In this document: positions 9,572 through 17,281 of the stretch, in pieces
Layout of the letters: every line of letters starts with the position of its first letter
Position numbering within the stretch: position 1 is the first letter of the stretch
Assembly: GCF_017832355.1 (NCBI RefSeq)
Contig: NZ_JAFIBY010000008.1
Span: 62,001 to 126,000 of the forward strand
From: Serratia sp. PL17
Lineage (GTDB): Bacteria > Pseudomonadota > Gammaproteobacteria > Enterobacterales > Enterobacteriaceae
Direction: 5' to 3'
DNA length: 64,000 nucleotides
Position numbers and translations under genes: made by a program
The notes under the pieces: generated by a model
The model's input: the letters and a program-made list of their open reading frames with translations, nothing else
Database searches by the model: none
What the model was told of the DNA's origin: nothing

Positions 9572-10426
9572 ATGGCCATTCCAAAACTTAATGATTACGC
9601 GTTGCCGACTCAGGCTGAGCTGCCAACCAACAAAGTGACCTGGGCGGTGGAACCGCAGCGCGCTGCACTGCTGATCCACGACATGCAGCAGTATTTTCTG
9701 AATTTCTGGGGCGAAGACAGCCCGTTGATCAAACAGGTGGTGGAGAACATTGCCAACCTGCGCCGTTACTGCAAGTCACAGGGGATCCCGGTGTTCTATA
9801 CCGCCCAACCGAACCAGCAAAGCGATGAAGATCGCGCTTTGCTCAATGACATGTGGGGACCGGGTTTGAATAAACATCCGGAACAGCAGGCGGTGGTTGC
9901 CGCGTTGGCGCCGGAAGACGACGATACTGTATTGGTGAAGTGGCGCTACAGTGCTTTCCACCGCTCACCATTGCAGGACATTCTGCAGGAATCAGGCCGC
10001 GATCAGTTGATTATCTGCGGTGTGTACGCGCATATCGGTTGTATGACCACGGCGATTGATGCCTTCATGCGCAATATTCAGCCGTTTATGGTGGCTGACG
10101 GCCTGGCCGACTTCTCTCGTGAAGAGCATCTGATGGCGTTGCGCTATACCGCAGGCCGTTGTGGCCGTGTGGTAACGACCGCCGAACTGTTGCCAGGAAT
10201 CGCCAGTAAGGCGGCACTGCGTCAGCAAATCATGCCTTTCCTCGACGAAGACAGCGAGGACATGGGTGACGACGAAAACCTGATCGACTACGGTTTGGAT
10301 TCGGTGCGCATTATGGAGCTGGCCGCGCGCTGGCGTAAAATCCGTGGCGATATCGATTTTATCGCCCTGGCCAAGAACCCGAGCATTGATGGCTGGTGGG
10401 CGCTGTTGTCAGAGGGGAAAGCCTGA
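9572..10426 (+). CDS. entB: Isochorismatase / aryl carrier protein EntB
   Basis: This bifunctional 284-residue protein is one residue shorter than E. coli EntB. Residues 1-210 are the isochorismatase domain, which hydrolyses isochorismate to 2,3-dihydro-2,3-dihydroxybenzoate and pyruvate: LLIHDMQQYF with Asp37, KWRYSAFHRS with Lys123, and CGVYAHIGCMTTAIDAF with Cys157. Residues 215-284 are the aryl carrier domain, with phosphopantetheine Ser244 in YGLDSVRIME. The carrier presents DHB to EntF. ATG follows AGGGAGAATAAGTC. The stop codon overlaps the entA start (TGATG). Confidence 0.96.
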   Translation: MAIPKLNDYALPTQAELPTNKVTWAVEPQRAALLIHDMQQYFLNFWGEDSPLIKQVVENIANLRRYCKSQGIPVFYTAQPNQQSDEDRALLNDMWGPGLNKHPEQQAVVAALAPEDDDTVLVKWRYSAFHRSPLQDILQESGRDQLIICGVYAHIGCMTTAIDAFMRNIQPFMVADGLADFSREEHLMALRYTAGRCGRVVTTAELLPGIASKAALRQQIMPFLDEDSEDMGDDENLIDYGLDSVRIMELAARWRKIRGDIDFIALAKNPSIDGWWALLSEGKA

Positions 10427-11184
10427 TGGCGCAACCGGGCGATTTTGCAGGTAAACGCGTCTGGGTCACTGGTGCAGGGGCCGGGATTGGTTTGGAAACG
10501 GCGTTAGCCTTTATGCGGGCCGGTGCCGAGGTGATTGGTTTTGATAAGCACTTTGGCGAGCCGGAATATGCCTTCCGTACCGAAGTACTGGATATCGCCG
10601 ACAGTGATGCTGTCGATCTTGTGTGCGGACGTTTGTTGGCTGAGCAGGGTGAATTAGACGTGCTGGTGAATGGGGCGGGTATTCTGCGTATGGGGCTGAC
10701 GGATGAAACCAGCGCTGCGGATTGGCTGGCTTGTCTGGCTGTCAATGCGGGTGGGGCATTCAATATGTTCCGCCATGCCTTGCCGGTGTTCCGCCGTCAA
10801 CGGCGTGGTGCGATTGTCAGTGTGGCGTCCAACGCAGCCCATGTGCCGCGTGTCGGCATGGCGGCCTACTGTGCCTCCAAGGCGGCATTGCGTAGCCTGT
10901 GCCAGACCGTAGGGTTGGAAATGGCCCCTTATGGCGTTCGCAGCAACCTGGTTTCGCCGGGTTCAACCAATACGCCAATGCAGCGTGGTATGTGGCAGGA
11001 CGAAACGGGTGAGCAGAAAACGATTAACGGTTTCCCGGAACAGTTCAAACTGGGTATTCCGTTGGGGAAAATAGCTCAGCCGCAGGAAATCGCCGATGCG
11101 ATTTTGTTCCTGGCTTCCGATCGTGCCGGTCATATCACCATGCAGGATATTGTGATTGATGGCGGGGCGACGCTGGCGGCCTGA
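10426..11184 (+). CDS. entA: 2,3-dihydro-2,3-dihydroxybenzoate dehydrogenase EntA
   Basis: This short-chain dehydrogenase of 252 residues oxidises 2,3-dihydro-DHB to 2,3-dihydroxybenzoate with NAD+. The cofactor loop is TGAGAGIG at residues 15-22, NGAG is at 82-85, and the catalytic set is Ser135, Tyr148 and Lys152 (YCASK). I chose ATG 10426 because it overlaps the entB stop and is preceded by AGGGGAAA; an upstream in-frame GTG would run into entB. The thioesterase gene entH, which follows entA in E. coli, is missing. Instead an ERIC repeat begins at the very next base, followed by a terminator. Confidence 0.96.
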   Translation: MAQPGDFAGKRVWVTGAGAGIGLETALAFMRAGAEVIGFDKHFGEPEYAFRTEVLDIADSDAVDLVCGRLLAEQGELDVLVNGAGILRMGLTDETSAADWLACLAVNAGGAFNMFRHALPVFRRQRRGAIVSVASNAAHVPRVGMAAYCASKAALRSLCQTVGLEMAPYGVRSNLVSPGSTNTPMQRGMWQDETGEQKTINGFPEQFKLGIPLGKIAQPQEIADAILFLASDRAGHITMQDIVIDGGATLAA

Positions 11185-11303
11185 TATACCCGTCATACTT
11201 CAAGCTGCAGGGGGCGTTAACTGCAAGCGTTCACCCGAATCAGCTAAAGCCGATTTGTCTCGCTCTTGTCGCCTTTCTGCAACTCGAATTATTTATGACC
11301 ATA
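11185..11303 (+). repeat. ERIC element, copy 2 (divergent centre)
   Basis: It begins TATACCCGTCATACTTCAAG and ends CTGCAACTCGAATTATTTAT then GACCATA, the inverted-repeat ends of ERIC. The middle (about 11217-11270) has lost the usual AGTAAGC...GGGGAT core. It starts on the base after the entA stop codon and sits in the 3' untranslated part of the entCEBA mRNA, before the terminator. Confidence 0.75.
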
Positions 11304-11304
11304 G

Positions 11305-11327
11305 GGCGCTGCTTGCAGCGCTTTTTT
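11305..11327 (+). terminator. Rho-independent terminator of entCEBA
   Basis: The stem GCGCTGC-tt-GCAGCGC is followed directly by six T residues. It is placed just after the ERIC copy downstream of entA. Confidence 0.85.
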
Positions 11328-11435
11328 CATGGGCTTAGCAAGGAGGGAAAAGGTAATGGGGGGGCCGAACGACAGATGCGAAAAAAGCGCCTCAGACTGC
11401 TGATAAAGCCCGTTATTAGGGAGAGCGTGCCAAAG

Positions 11436-11530
11436 GGGTCGTAGCGGCTTGCCCGCCGACCCATTTGCCGGGAGCAAATGGGAACGACTTCCAGTCGGCC
11501 CGAAGGGTGGGACACACGGACGTGTCCCAT
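11436..11530 (+). other. Two-hairpin structured element, copy A
   Basis: A perfect 9-bp stem (CCCATTTGC/GCAAATGGG, 11460-11482) has loop CGGGA. A 14-base linker starting AAC leads to GGCCCGAAGGGTG (11497-11509), then a perfect 7-bp stem (GGGACAC/GTGTCCC) with a 6-base loop. Upstream, GGGTCG and CGACCC can form another hairpin that competes for the first bases of stem 1. The same design, with entirely different stem sequences, recurs at 63251-63320. The function is unknown. No gene occupies 11328-11626. Confidence 0.6.
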
Positions 11531-11626
11531 AATGGCCCCTCGGTGTGCTAGGCCCGGGTAGCTCGGACGTAAAGACAACGTTGTCACCAAACTCAAGCGC
11601 TGCTCAAAATTGTCAGGCCAATTTTG

Positions 11627-12145
11627 TCTCCTCCAGCACGACGCTGTGCACGTTGAGACAGAGGTGTTTGGGAAATTGAGTGGGGCACAGATGCGAAAAA
11701 AGCGCCAAAAGGCGCTTTTTTCTGTATTGGTGGGTCGTGCGGGATAGATTCGGCCTTTGGCCTCACCCTGCGGGCAACGCTGCGCGTTGTCGTCTCGCTT
11801 CGCTCGGCTCGAACCTGAACGCAGGTTCTCCTCCAGCACGACGCTGTGCACGTTGAGGCAGAGGTGTTTGGGAAATGGAGTGGGGCACAGATGCGAAAAA
11901 AGCGCCAAAAGGCGCTTTTTTCTGTATTGGTGGGTCGTGCGGGATAGATTCGGCCTTTGGCCTCACCCTGCGGGCAACGCTGCGCGTTGTCGTCTCGCTT
12001 CGCTCGGCTCGAACCTGAACGCAGGTTCTCCTCCAGCACGACGCTGTGCACGTTGAGGCAGAGGTGTTTGGGAAATGGAGTGGGGCACAGATGCGAAAAA
12101 AGCGCCAAAAGGCGCTTTTTTCTGTATTGGTGGGTCGTGCGGGAT
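11627..12145 (-). repeat. 200-bp tandem repeats (2.6 copies) carrying tRNA-Lys 3' ends
   Basis: Units start at 11627, 11827 and 12027 with exact 200-bp spacing and only a few differences (for example GAGACA against GAGGCA). On the minus strand each unit holds the last 18 nt of tRNA-Lys including CCA (11728-11745 and 11928-11945, and the real gene end in the third), then an intrinsic terminator (AAAAAAGCGCC hairpin), then about 100 bases with a GAACCTG/CAGGTTC hairpin and a GCCCGCAGGGTGAGGCC module. The design recalls the E. coli tyrT locus, where 178-bp repeats start with the 3' end of tRNA-Tyr. Long open frames here are not credible genes. Confidence 0.85.
12096..12122 (-). terminator. Terminator of the Val-Val-Val-Lys tRNA operon
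   Basis: The stem GCGCC-tttt-GGCGC is flanked by A6 and T6, so it can work in both directions. It starts six bases after the tRNA-Lys CCA end on the minus strand. Identical copies lie 200 and 400 bp further downstream in the tandem repeats. Confidence 0.85.
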
Positions 12146-12203
12146 TCGAACCTGCGACCAATTGATTAAAAGTCAACTGCTCTACCAACTGAGCTAACGA
12201 CCC
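12128..12203 (-). tRNA. lysV: tRNA-Lys (anticodon UUU)
   Basis: This is a 76-nt cloverleaf with encoded CCA and anticodon TTT in GACTTTTAATC. The acceptor GGGTCGT pairs with ACGACCC. The T-stem reads GCAGG against CCCGC, which leaves an A-C mismatch at the middle pair; the E. coli gene, as I recall it, has CCTGC. It is the last gene of a four-tRNA operon as in E. coli valU-valX-valY-lysV. Confidence 0.96.
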
Positions 12204-12210
12204 GCAGAAG

Positions 12211-12286
12211 TGGTGGGTGATGACGGGCTCGAACCGCCGACCCCCTCCGTGTAAAGGAGATGCTCTACCAACTGAGCTAATCACCC
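12211..12286 (-). tRNA. valY: tRNA-Val (anticodon UAC), third copy of operon
   Basis: A 76-nt cloverleaf with encoded CCA; anticodon loop CCTTTACACGG gives UAC. Acceptor GGGTGAT pairs with ATCACCC. Only seven bases separate it from tRNA-Lys. The body is identical to the next upstream copy. Confidence 0.97.
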
Positions 12287-12325
12287 ACTTCAGGACTTCC
12301 GGGTACTGCTAAACAAGAGAATGAG

Positions 12326-12401
12326 TGGTGGGTGATGACGGGCTCGAACCGCCGACCCCCTCCGTGTAAAGGAGATGCTCTACCAACTGAGCTAATCACC
12401 C
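12326..12401 (-). tRNA. valX: tRNA-Val (anticodon UAC), second copy of operon
   Basis: A 76-nt cloverleaf with encoded CCA, identical in its body to the following copy. It is separated from it by a 39-bp spacer and shares the operon promoter. Confidence 0.97.
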
Positions 12402-12441
12402 TCATTCTTCTCATTTCTTACTGCTTTACTGCTCAACAAGA

Positions 12442-12517
12442 TGGTGGGCGATGACGGGCTCGAACCGCCGACCCCCTCCGTGTAAAGGAGATGCTCTACC
12501 AACTGAGCTAATCGCCC
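12442..12517 (-). tRNA. valU: tRNA-Val (anticodon UAC), first copy of operon
   Basis: A 76-nt cloverleaf with encoded CCA. The acceptor is GGGCGAT pairing with ATCGCCC. Compared with the two other Val copies this is a compensated change (U-A to C-G at the fourth pair), so the stem is intact. Confidence 0.97.
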
Positions 12518-12534
12518 CGTCTTGTTGGAGTCGC

Positions 12535-12562
12535 ATTATAGGGATAGTTGAAAGTGAGTCAA
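12535..12562 (-). promoter_or_regulatory. Sigma-70 promoter of the tRNA operon
   Basis: On the minus strand TTGACT (12562-12557), a 16-base spacer and a perfect TATAAT (12540-12535) are followed by GCGACTCC. The strong -10 and GC-rich discriminator are typical of stable-RNA promoters under stringent control. Confidence 0.9.
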
Positions 12563-12809
12563 CGGTTTTTAAAATGATTTCAATCGTTCGCCGCAAATTT
12601 AAACAGGATGCGATATTTATAACCGGCAATGATGATTCTTTGCACATTGTTATGCGAAACGCGTTTCAGAGAGAGCGAAATCAGGCGCAGCAATATCGTG
12701 TCGGCGTTGAGGAATTAGCGCGTGGTGATACAATGTTGCCCACTTTTTTAAATTCCGAGCAATCGTCGGCAACCGCTGACACGCGTTGCGTAATAAGGCA
12801 GTGAACCCA

Positions 12810-14225
12810 ATGAAAATCAAAACCCGTTTTGCACCGAGCCCAACCGGCTATCTTCACGTCGGTGGCGCCCGTACTGCGCTTTATTCCTGGTTATTCACTC
12901 GCCATGCGGGCGGTGAGTTCGTTCTGCGTATCGAAGATACCGACCTGGAACGTTCAACCCAGGATGCGATCGACGCAATTATGGATGGCATGAACTGGTT
13001 AAACCTGGATTGGAACGAAGGCCCGTACTTCCAGACCAAGCGTTTTGATCGCTATAACGCGGTAATTGACGACATGCTGGTGCAGGGTACCGCCTATAAA
13101 TGCTATTGCTCGAAGGAACGTCTGGAAGCGCTGCGTGAAAAGCAAATGGAAAACGGCGAAAAACCGCGTTACGACGGTCACTGCCGGGACAGCCAGTGCA
13201 GCCATACAGATGACGAGCCACACGTGGTACGTTTCCGTAACCCGCAGGAAGGTTCGGTCATCTTTGATGACAAGATCCGTGGCCCGATCGAATTCAGCAA
13301 CCAAGAGCTGGATGATCTGATCATCCGTCGTACCGACGGTTCACCGACCTACAACTTCTGCGTAGTCGTAGACGACTGGGATATGGAAATCAGCCACGTG
13401 ATCCGCGGTGAAGACCACATCAACAACACCCCGCGCCAGATCAACATCCTGAAAGCGCTGGGCGCACCGGTACCCGAATACGCGCACGTTTCGATGATCC
13501 TGGGCGACGACGGCAAAAAACTGTCTAAACGTCATGGGGCAGTAGGTGTGATGCAGTATCGTGACGACGGCTACCTGCCGCAGGCGCTGCTGAACTACCT
13601 GGTACGTTTGGGCTGGTCCCATGGCGACCAGGAAATTTTCTCTATTGATGAGATGAAAGAGTATTTCACTCTGGAAGCGATCAACAAATCTGCCAGTGCC
13701 TTCAATACAGAGAAGCTGCAGTGGCTGAACCACCATTACATTAACCATATGCCGGCTGAAGAAGTGGCGGTGTACCTGGCGTGGCACGTTGAACAACAGG
13801 GTATCGAAACCCGTAATGGCCCTGAGCTGAAAGACATCGTTAAGCTGTTGGGCGAGCGTTGTAAAACCCTGAAGGAAATGGCGGAGTCTTGCCGTTACTT
13901 CTACGAAGACTTCAGTGAGTTCGATGCTGACGCTGCCAAAAAACACCTGCGTCCGGTTGCACGCCAGCCGCTGGAGGCCGTACGTGCCAAATTGGCGGCT
14001 ATCACTACCTGGACGCCAGAAAACGTGCATGACGCCATTCAGGGCACGGCTGATGAGCTGGGTGTCGGTATGGGCAAGGTCGGCATGCCGCTGCGCGTAG
14101 CGGTCACGGGTGCCGGCCAGTCACCGGGTATGGATGTTACCGTACATGCTATTGGTCAGGCACGTTCTCTGCAGCGTATTGATCTGGCGCTGGCTTACAT
14201 CGCCGGACGTGAAGCCCAGGCCTGA
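12810..14225 (+). CDS. gltX: Glutamyl-tRNA synthetase
   Basis: This is a 471-residue class I aminoacyl-tRNA synthetase that charges tRNA-Glu with glutamate. The HIGH-type motif is in [18 protein letters not shown], and KLSKR serves as the KMSKS motif. The CYC residues around 98-100 and the later Cys/His-rich stretch (HCRDSQCSH) correspond to the zinc-binding region of E. coli GltX. The start gives [13 protein letters not shown], as in E. coli, with GGCAGTGAACCCA upstream; an in-frame start 24 bases earlier would add MRNKAVNP and is less likely. It diverges from the Val-Lys tRNA operon, as in E. coli, and ends at a strong terminator. Confidence 0.98.
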   Translation: MKIKTRFAPSPTGYLHVGGARTALYSWLFTRHAGGEFVLRIEDTDLERSTQDAIDAIMDGMNWLNLDWNEGPYFQTKRFDRYNAVIDDMLVQGTAYKCYCSKERLEALREKQMENGEKPRYDGHCRDSQCSHTDDEPHVVRFRNPQEGSVIFDDKIRGPIEFSNQELDDLIIRRTDGSPTYNFCVVVDDWDMEISHVIRGEDHINNTPRQINILKALGAPVPEYAHVSMILGDDGKKLSKRHGAVGVMQYRDDGYLPQALLNYLVRLGWSHGDQEIFSIDEMKEYFTLEAINKSASAFNTEKLQWLNHHYINHMPAEEVAVYLAWHVEQQGIETRNGPELKDIVKLLGERCKTLKEMAESCRYFYEDFSEFDADAAKKHLRPVARQPLEAVRAKLAAITTWTPENVHDAIQGTADELGVGMGKVGMPLRVAVTGAGQSPGMDVTVHAIGQARSLQRIDLALAYIAGREAQA

Positions 14226-14245
14226 TCGTTTCTGAGCCTGTAAAT

Positions 14246-14282
14246 AAAAAAGCCCCGTGGAGTTATCCCGGGGCTTTTTTTT
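14246..14282 (+). terminator. Rho-independent terminator after gltX
   Basis: The stem AGCCCCG/CGGGGCT has an interrupted 11-base loop and eight T residues. The upstream A-run allows it to serve the convergent gene as well. Confidence 0.9.
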
Positions 14283-14293
14283 ATCTGCGCCGA

Positions 14294-15079
14294 TCAGGCC
14301 TGTTCGCTGGCAGGAACGGCAGGGCGGTAAGCGAGGAAGTACATCAAACCGACGAAGCCTGCACCTCCCAATGCGTTACCGAGGAATACGGCGGTGAAGT
14401 TGGGCAGATATTGGCTCCAGCTCATGCCACCGGCAAAGATAGCGGCCGGGATTATAAACATGTTTGCCACCACGTGTTGAAAACCAATAGCCACAAAAGC
14501 CATCACCGGGAACCACATGCCAATCACTTTGCCCGGCACGTCTTTGCTGGCAAAGGCTAACCATACTGCCAAACACACCAGCCAATTGCAGCCGACGCCG
14601 GAAATGAATGCGTGCAGGAAATCGGCATCGACCTTGGCTTGTGCGATGGACAGGGTTTTGTGCAGGAATGCGCCCTCTGTAAGGCCAAGCAGGTGGCCAA
14701 AGAAATAGGCGACAGCCACGCTGCCGACGAAGTTGGCCAGCGTGACCCAGAACCAGTTGCGCAAAATGGCGAAAAACGAAATCTGGCGAGCAAACCAGGC
14801 TATCGGTAATGTCATCATATTACCGGTCAGTAACTCACCACCGGCAAGAAGGGTCAGGATCAGCCCGATCGGGAAGACAGCGGCGCCAAGCAATGCGCCG
14901 AAGGAGCCCCATTCGGCCGGTAAGGTGCCGATAACGTGGATGTCCAGCAGGAAGCCGGTCGCGATAAAGGCCCCGGCGAGAAAGCCCAGAATGAGCAGGT
15001 TGGCGAGTGACGCCTGGCTTTTGTTTACGCCTGCCTGAATGGCTAGCGCAGCGATTTCTTTTGGTGAATGCAACGACAT
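14294..15079 (-). CDS. Formate/nitrite transporter family channel
   Basis: This 261-residue inner-membrane channel of the FNT family is predicted to form six helices and a pentamer and to move small monocarboxylates or nitrite. Family signatures are GGELLTGNMM in the second broken helix, GVGCNWLVCLAVWLA, and GFQHVVANMFIIP, which holds the conserved pore histidine. It is not the focA-pflB context, and no nir genes are near, so the substrate cannot be assigned. It converges on gltX across the terminator. E. coli has yfeC-yfeD near this position instead. A second FNT protein (YfdC type) lies at 43.8 kb. Confidence 0.85.
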   Translation of the reverse strand: MSLHSPKEIAALAIQAGVNKSQASLANLLILGFLAGAFIATGFLLDIHVIGTLPAEWGSFGALLGAAVFPIGLILTLLAGGELLTGNMMTLPIAWFARQISFFAILRNWFWVTLANFVGSVAVAYFFGHLLGLTEGAFLHKTLSIAQAKVDADFLHAFISGVGCNWLVCLAVWLAFASKDVPGKVIGMWFPVMAFVAIGFQHVVANMFIIPAAIFAGGMSWSQYLPNFTAVFLGNALGGAGFVGLMYFLAYRPAVPASEQA

Positions 15080-15386
15080 AACTGACTCGGTTTATAGTTG
15101 TGGAATTTACGACGGGGGCAGTCTATGCCTGTGGGGCGGGTGACTCAAGCCTAAATCGCTAACATTCCATTAATTAAAAATCAACACAATGGATAAGGTT
15201 TTTTGGTTTTTGTGATATGGCGCTTGCTGCGGCTGATTTTTACCCATAAACGCGATTTTTTAGCGTGAAACGCGCTGATTTGGCGGCTTTTTCAGCGCTT
15301 GGCTGAGTAATTCAATTTAGCCGTTGACAGTGTTTCAGGGGTTTCATATTATGCGCCCCGTTCACAGGATTTTGTGATTGTGGATT
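15080..15386. other. Intergenic region upstream of the FNT gene and tRNA-Ala genes
   Basis: This is 307 bp without a gene. It holds the alaX-alaW promoter at its right end and AT-rich DNA (around 15160-15210) that probably contains the FNT promoter. No repeat or small open frame with a ribosome site was seen. Confidence 0.6.
15324..15352 (+). promoter_or_regulatory. Sigma-70 promoter of the tRNA-Ala genes
   Basis: TTGACA (15324-15329), a 17-base spacer and TATTAT (15347-15352), then the GC-rich discriminator GCGCCCCG. It lies about 35 bp before the first tRNA-Ala. Stringent control is likely from the discriminator. Confidence 0.9.
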
Positions 15387-15462
<76 letters not shown>

Positions 15463-15522
15463 ACCTTTATCTCAGAAAGGTTGGGGAATACCGTAACGCC
15501 GGTTAAAGCGTACCACTTTTGT

Positions 15523-15598
<76 letters not shown>

Positions 15599-15605
15599 CC
15601 ATTTG

Positions 15606-15632
15606 AAAAGCCGACCTTAGGGTCGGCTTTTT
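15606..15632 (+). terminator. Terminator after the tRNA-Ala genes
   Basis: The stem AAAGCCGACC/GGTCGGCTTT has a four-base loop and ends in a T-run. It starts eight bases after the second CCA. Confidence 0.9.
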
Positions 15633-15715
15633 GCTTTCTGTCTTTCCTGCCTGATGTTAAATCCCAGACAATAAAAAAGGCCGCCGAAGCGACCTTTGTG
15701 TCATAGGGTTTTGGC

Positions 15716-16903
15716 TTAGCCCAGAACCAGGCCTGCGATGGATGCAGACAGGATGCTGACCAGTGTAGAACCATAAACCAGCTTCAGACCGAAGCGAGAC
15801 ACCACGTTGCCCTGATGCTCATTCAGCCCTTTAATCGCACCGGCAACGATACCGATGGAAGAGAAGTTGGCGAAGGACACCAGGAACACGGACAGAATAC
15901 CCATGCTGCGTGGTGACAGTTCAGCAGAGACTTTCTGCAGTTCCATCATCGCGACGAATTCGTTGGAAACCAGTTTGGTCGCCATGATGCTGCCAACCTG
16001 CAACGCTTCGTGCTTAGGAATACCCATAATCCAAGCGAATGGATAGAAGAAGTAGCCCAGAATTTCCTGGAAGCTCAGGCCAAAGATGGCGCTGAACAGG
16101 CCGTTGAGCGCGGCGATCAGGGCGATAAAGCCGATCAGCATTGCGGCAACGATAATAGCTACCTTGAAACCAGCCAGGATGTATTCACCCAGCATTTCGA
16201 AGAAGCTCTGGCCTTCGTGCAAATTGCCCAGATGCAGTTCTTCTTCTTTACTGGTGTCGTACGGGTTGACCAATGACAGCACAATAAAGGTGCTGAACAT
16301 GTTCAGAACCAGTGCCGCGACCACGAACTTGGCATCCAGCATGGTCATGTAAGCACCAACGATGGACATGGAAACCGTAGACATCGCGGTTGCCGCCATG
16401 GTGTACATGCGCTTTTCTGACATCTTGCCCAGAATATCTTTATAGGCAATGAAGTTCTCAGACTGGCCCAGGATCAATGAGCTAACGGCGTTGAACGATT
16501 CCAGCTTGCCCATACCGTTTACTTTTGACAGCACGGTACCAATAATCCGGATGATAAACGGCAGTACTTTAATGTATTGCAGAATACCGATCAGTGCGGA
16601 GATGAAGACGATTGGACACAGAACCTTCAGGAAGAAGAAGGCCAGACCTTTATCACCCATGCCACCGAATACAAACTCAGTCCCTTGCCCAGCAAACCCG
16701 AGCAGCTTGTCAAACAGCGCTGCGAATCCTTTTACAAAGCCTAAACCCGCTTCCGAATGCAGGAAAAAATAGGCCAGCAGTACTTCAATAACCAACAGTT
16801 GAATAACGTAGCGAATGCGGATGCTTTTACGATCGCGGCACACCAAGAGTGCCAGGATCGCGACCACCACTAACGCCAACGCAAAGTGCGCAATATGGGA
16901 CAT
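15716..16903 (-). CDS. nupC: Nucleoside permease NupC (concentrative nucleoside transporter)
   Basis: This 395-residue inner-membrane proton/nucleoside symporter of the CNT family resembles E. coli NupC (400). Family regions visible are [39 protein letters not shown] (nucleoside-binding hairpin) and [18 protein letters not shown] near the C-terminal half. It sits between the tRNA-Ala pair and divergent mntH, the same arrangement as in E. coli. CRP/CytR control is known for E. coli nupC; I saw no convincing operator in the 378-bp upstream region. Confidence 0.94.
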   Translation of the reverse strand: MSHIAHFALALVVVAILALLVCRDRKSIRIRYVIQLLVIEVLLAYFFLHSEAGLGFVKGFAALFDKLLGFAGQGTEFVFGGMGDKGLAFFFLKVLCPIVFISALIGILQYIKVLPFIIRIIGTVLSKVNGMGKLESFNAVSSLILGQSENFIAYKDILGKMSEKRMYTMAATAMSTVSMSIVGAYMTMLDAKFVVAALVLNMFSTFIVLSLVNPYDTSKEEELHLGNLHEGQSFFEMLGEYILAGFKVAIIVAAMLIGFIALIAALNGLFSAIFGLSFQEILGYFFYPFAWIMGIPKHEALQVGSIMATKLVSNEFVAMMELQKVSAELSPRSMGILSVFLVSFANFSSIGIVAGAIKGLNEHQGNVVSRFGLKLVYGSTLVSILSASIAGLVLG

Positions 16904-17281
16904 GTTTGCTCCAAACTTGAGGCAGGCTGAATTTCGGATGTCATTTTATGTAACGCCACGTTTAAAAACGAGAGCTCTATTGCAAATATGGAAAATCATA
17001 GTGGGAAACGTCTTAAAATAGTACGGTAAAGCATAAAAAATCAATAGGTTAATGAATGCATATGAAATTCCTATTCATGCATAAATTTGATTATAAGTCC
17101 TTTTATGCTCTGAATTCGGCCCGGAAGAGTGCGGAAAATGTTCACCTCTGGCCGAAACCCTTCGTTAAACCCGTCGTTTTCCTCTATTACAGAGATAAGT
17201 ATTACCGCTCTAAATGCACTTGATAATTATTATCATTTACATAAGATAACCACAGGCTTATTAGAAGTAAGGGTTCAGAAA
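16904..17281. other. nupC-mntH divergent intergenic region
   Basis: This is 378 bp of AT-rich DNA with the two divergent promoters. The only clear regulatory match is the Fur-like box at 17222. A partial inverted repeat with TGCAT arms lies near 17056-17083. I found no sequence I would call an MntR operator. Confidence 0.5.
17222..17240. promoter_or_regulatory. Fur-box-like operator upstream of mntH
   Basis: I count 15 of 19 matches to the Fur consensus (GATAATTATTATCATTTAC), 42 bp before the mntH start. Fur as well as MntR control of mntH is established in E. coli and Salmonella. Confidence 0.75.

Noticed and set aside
11627-12145. CRISPR-like array
   Set aside because: Units are 200 bp, near-identical throughout, with no short repeat/unique spacer pattern and no cas genes. 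They are plain tandem duplications.
11327-12284. Long minus-strand reading frames (about 170-195 codons) running through the 200-bp repeats and tRNA genes
   Set aside because: They read through tRNA genes and terminators, have no ribosome site, and the 200-bp period is not a multiple of three, so each unit is read in a different frame. They are typical false genes at tRNA loci.
14294-15079. Naming the FNT gene focA or nirC
   Set aside because: Family membership is clear, but there is no pfl or nir neighbour and no way to tell the substrate by eye.
17056-17083. MntR operator upstream of mntH
   Set aside because: The inverted TGCAT arms are short and separated by a long spacer and do not resemble the MntR site I know.
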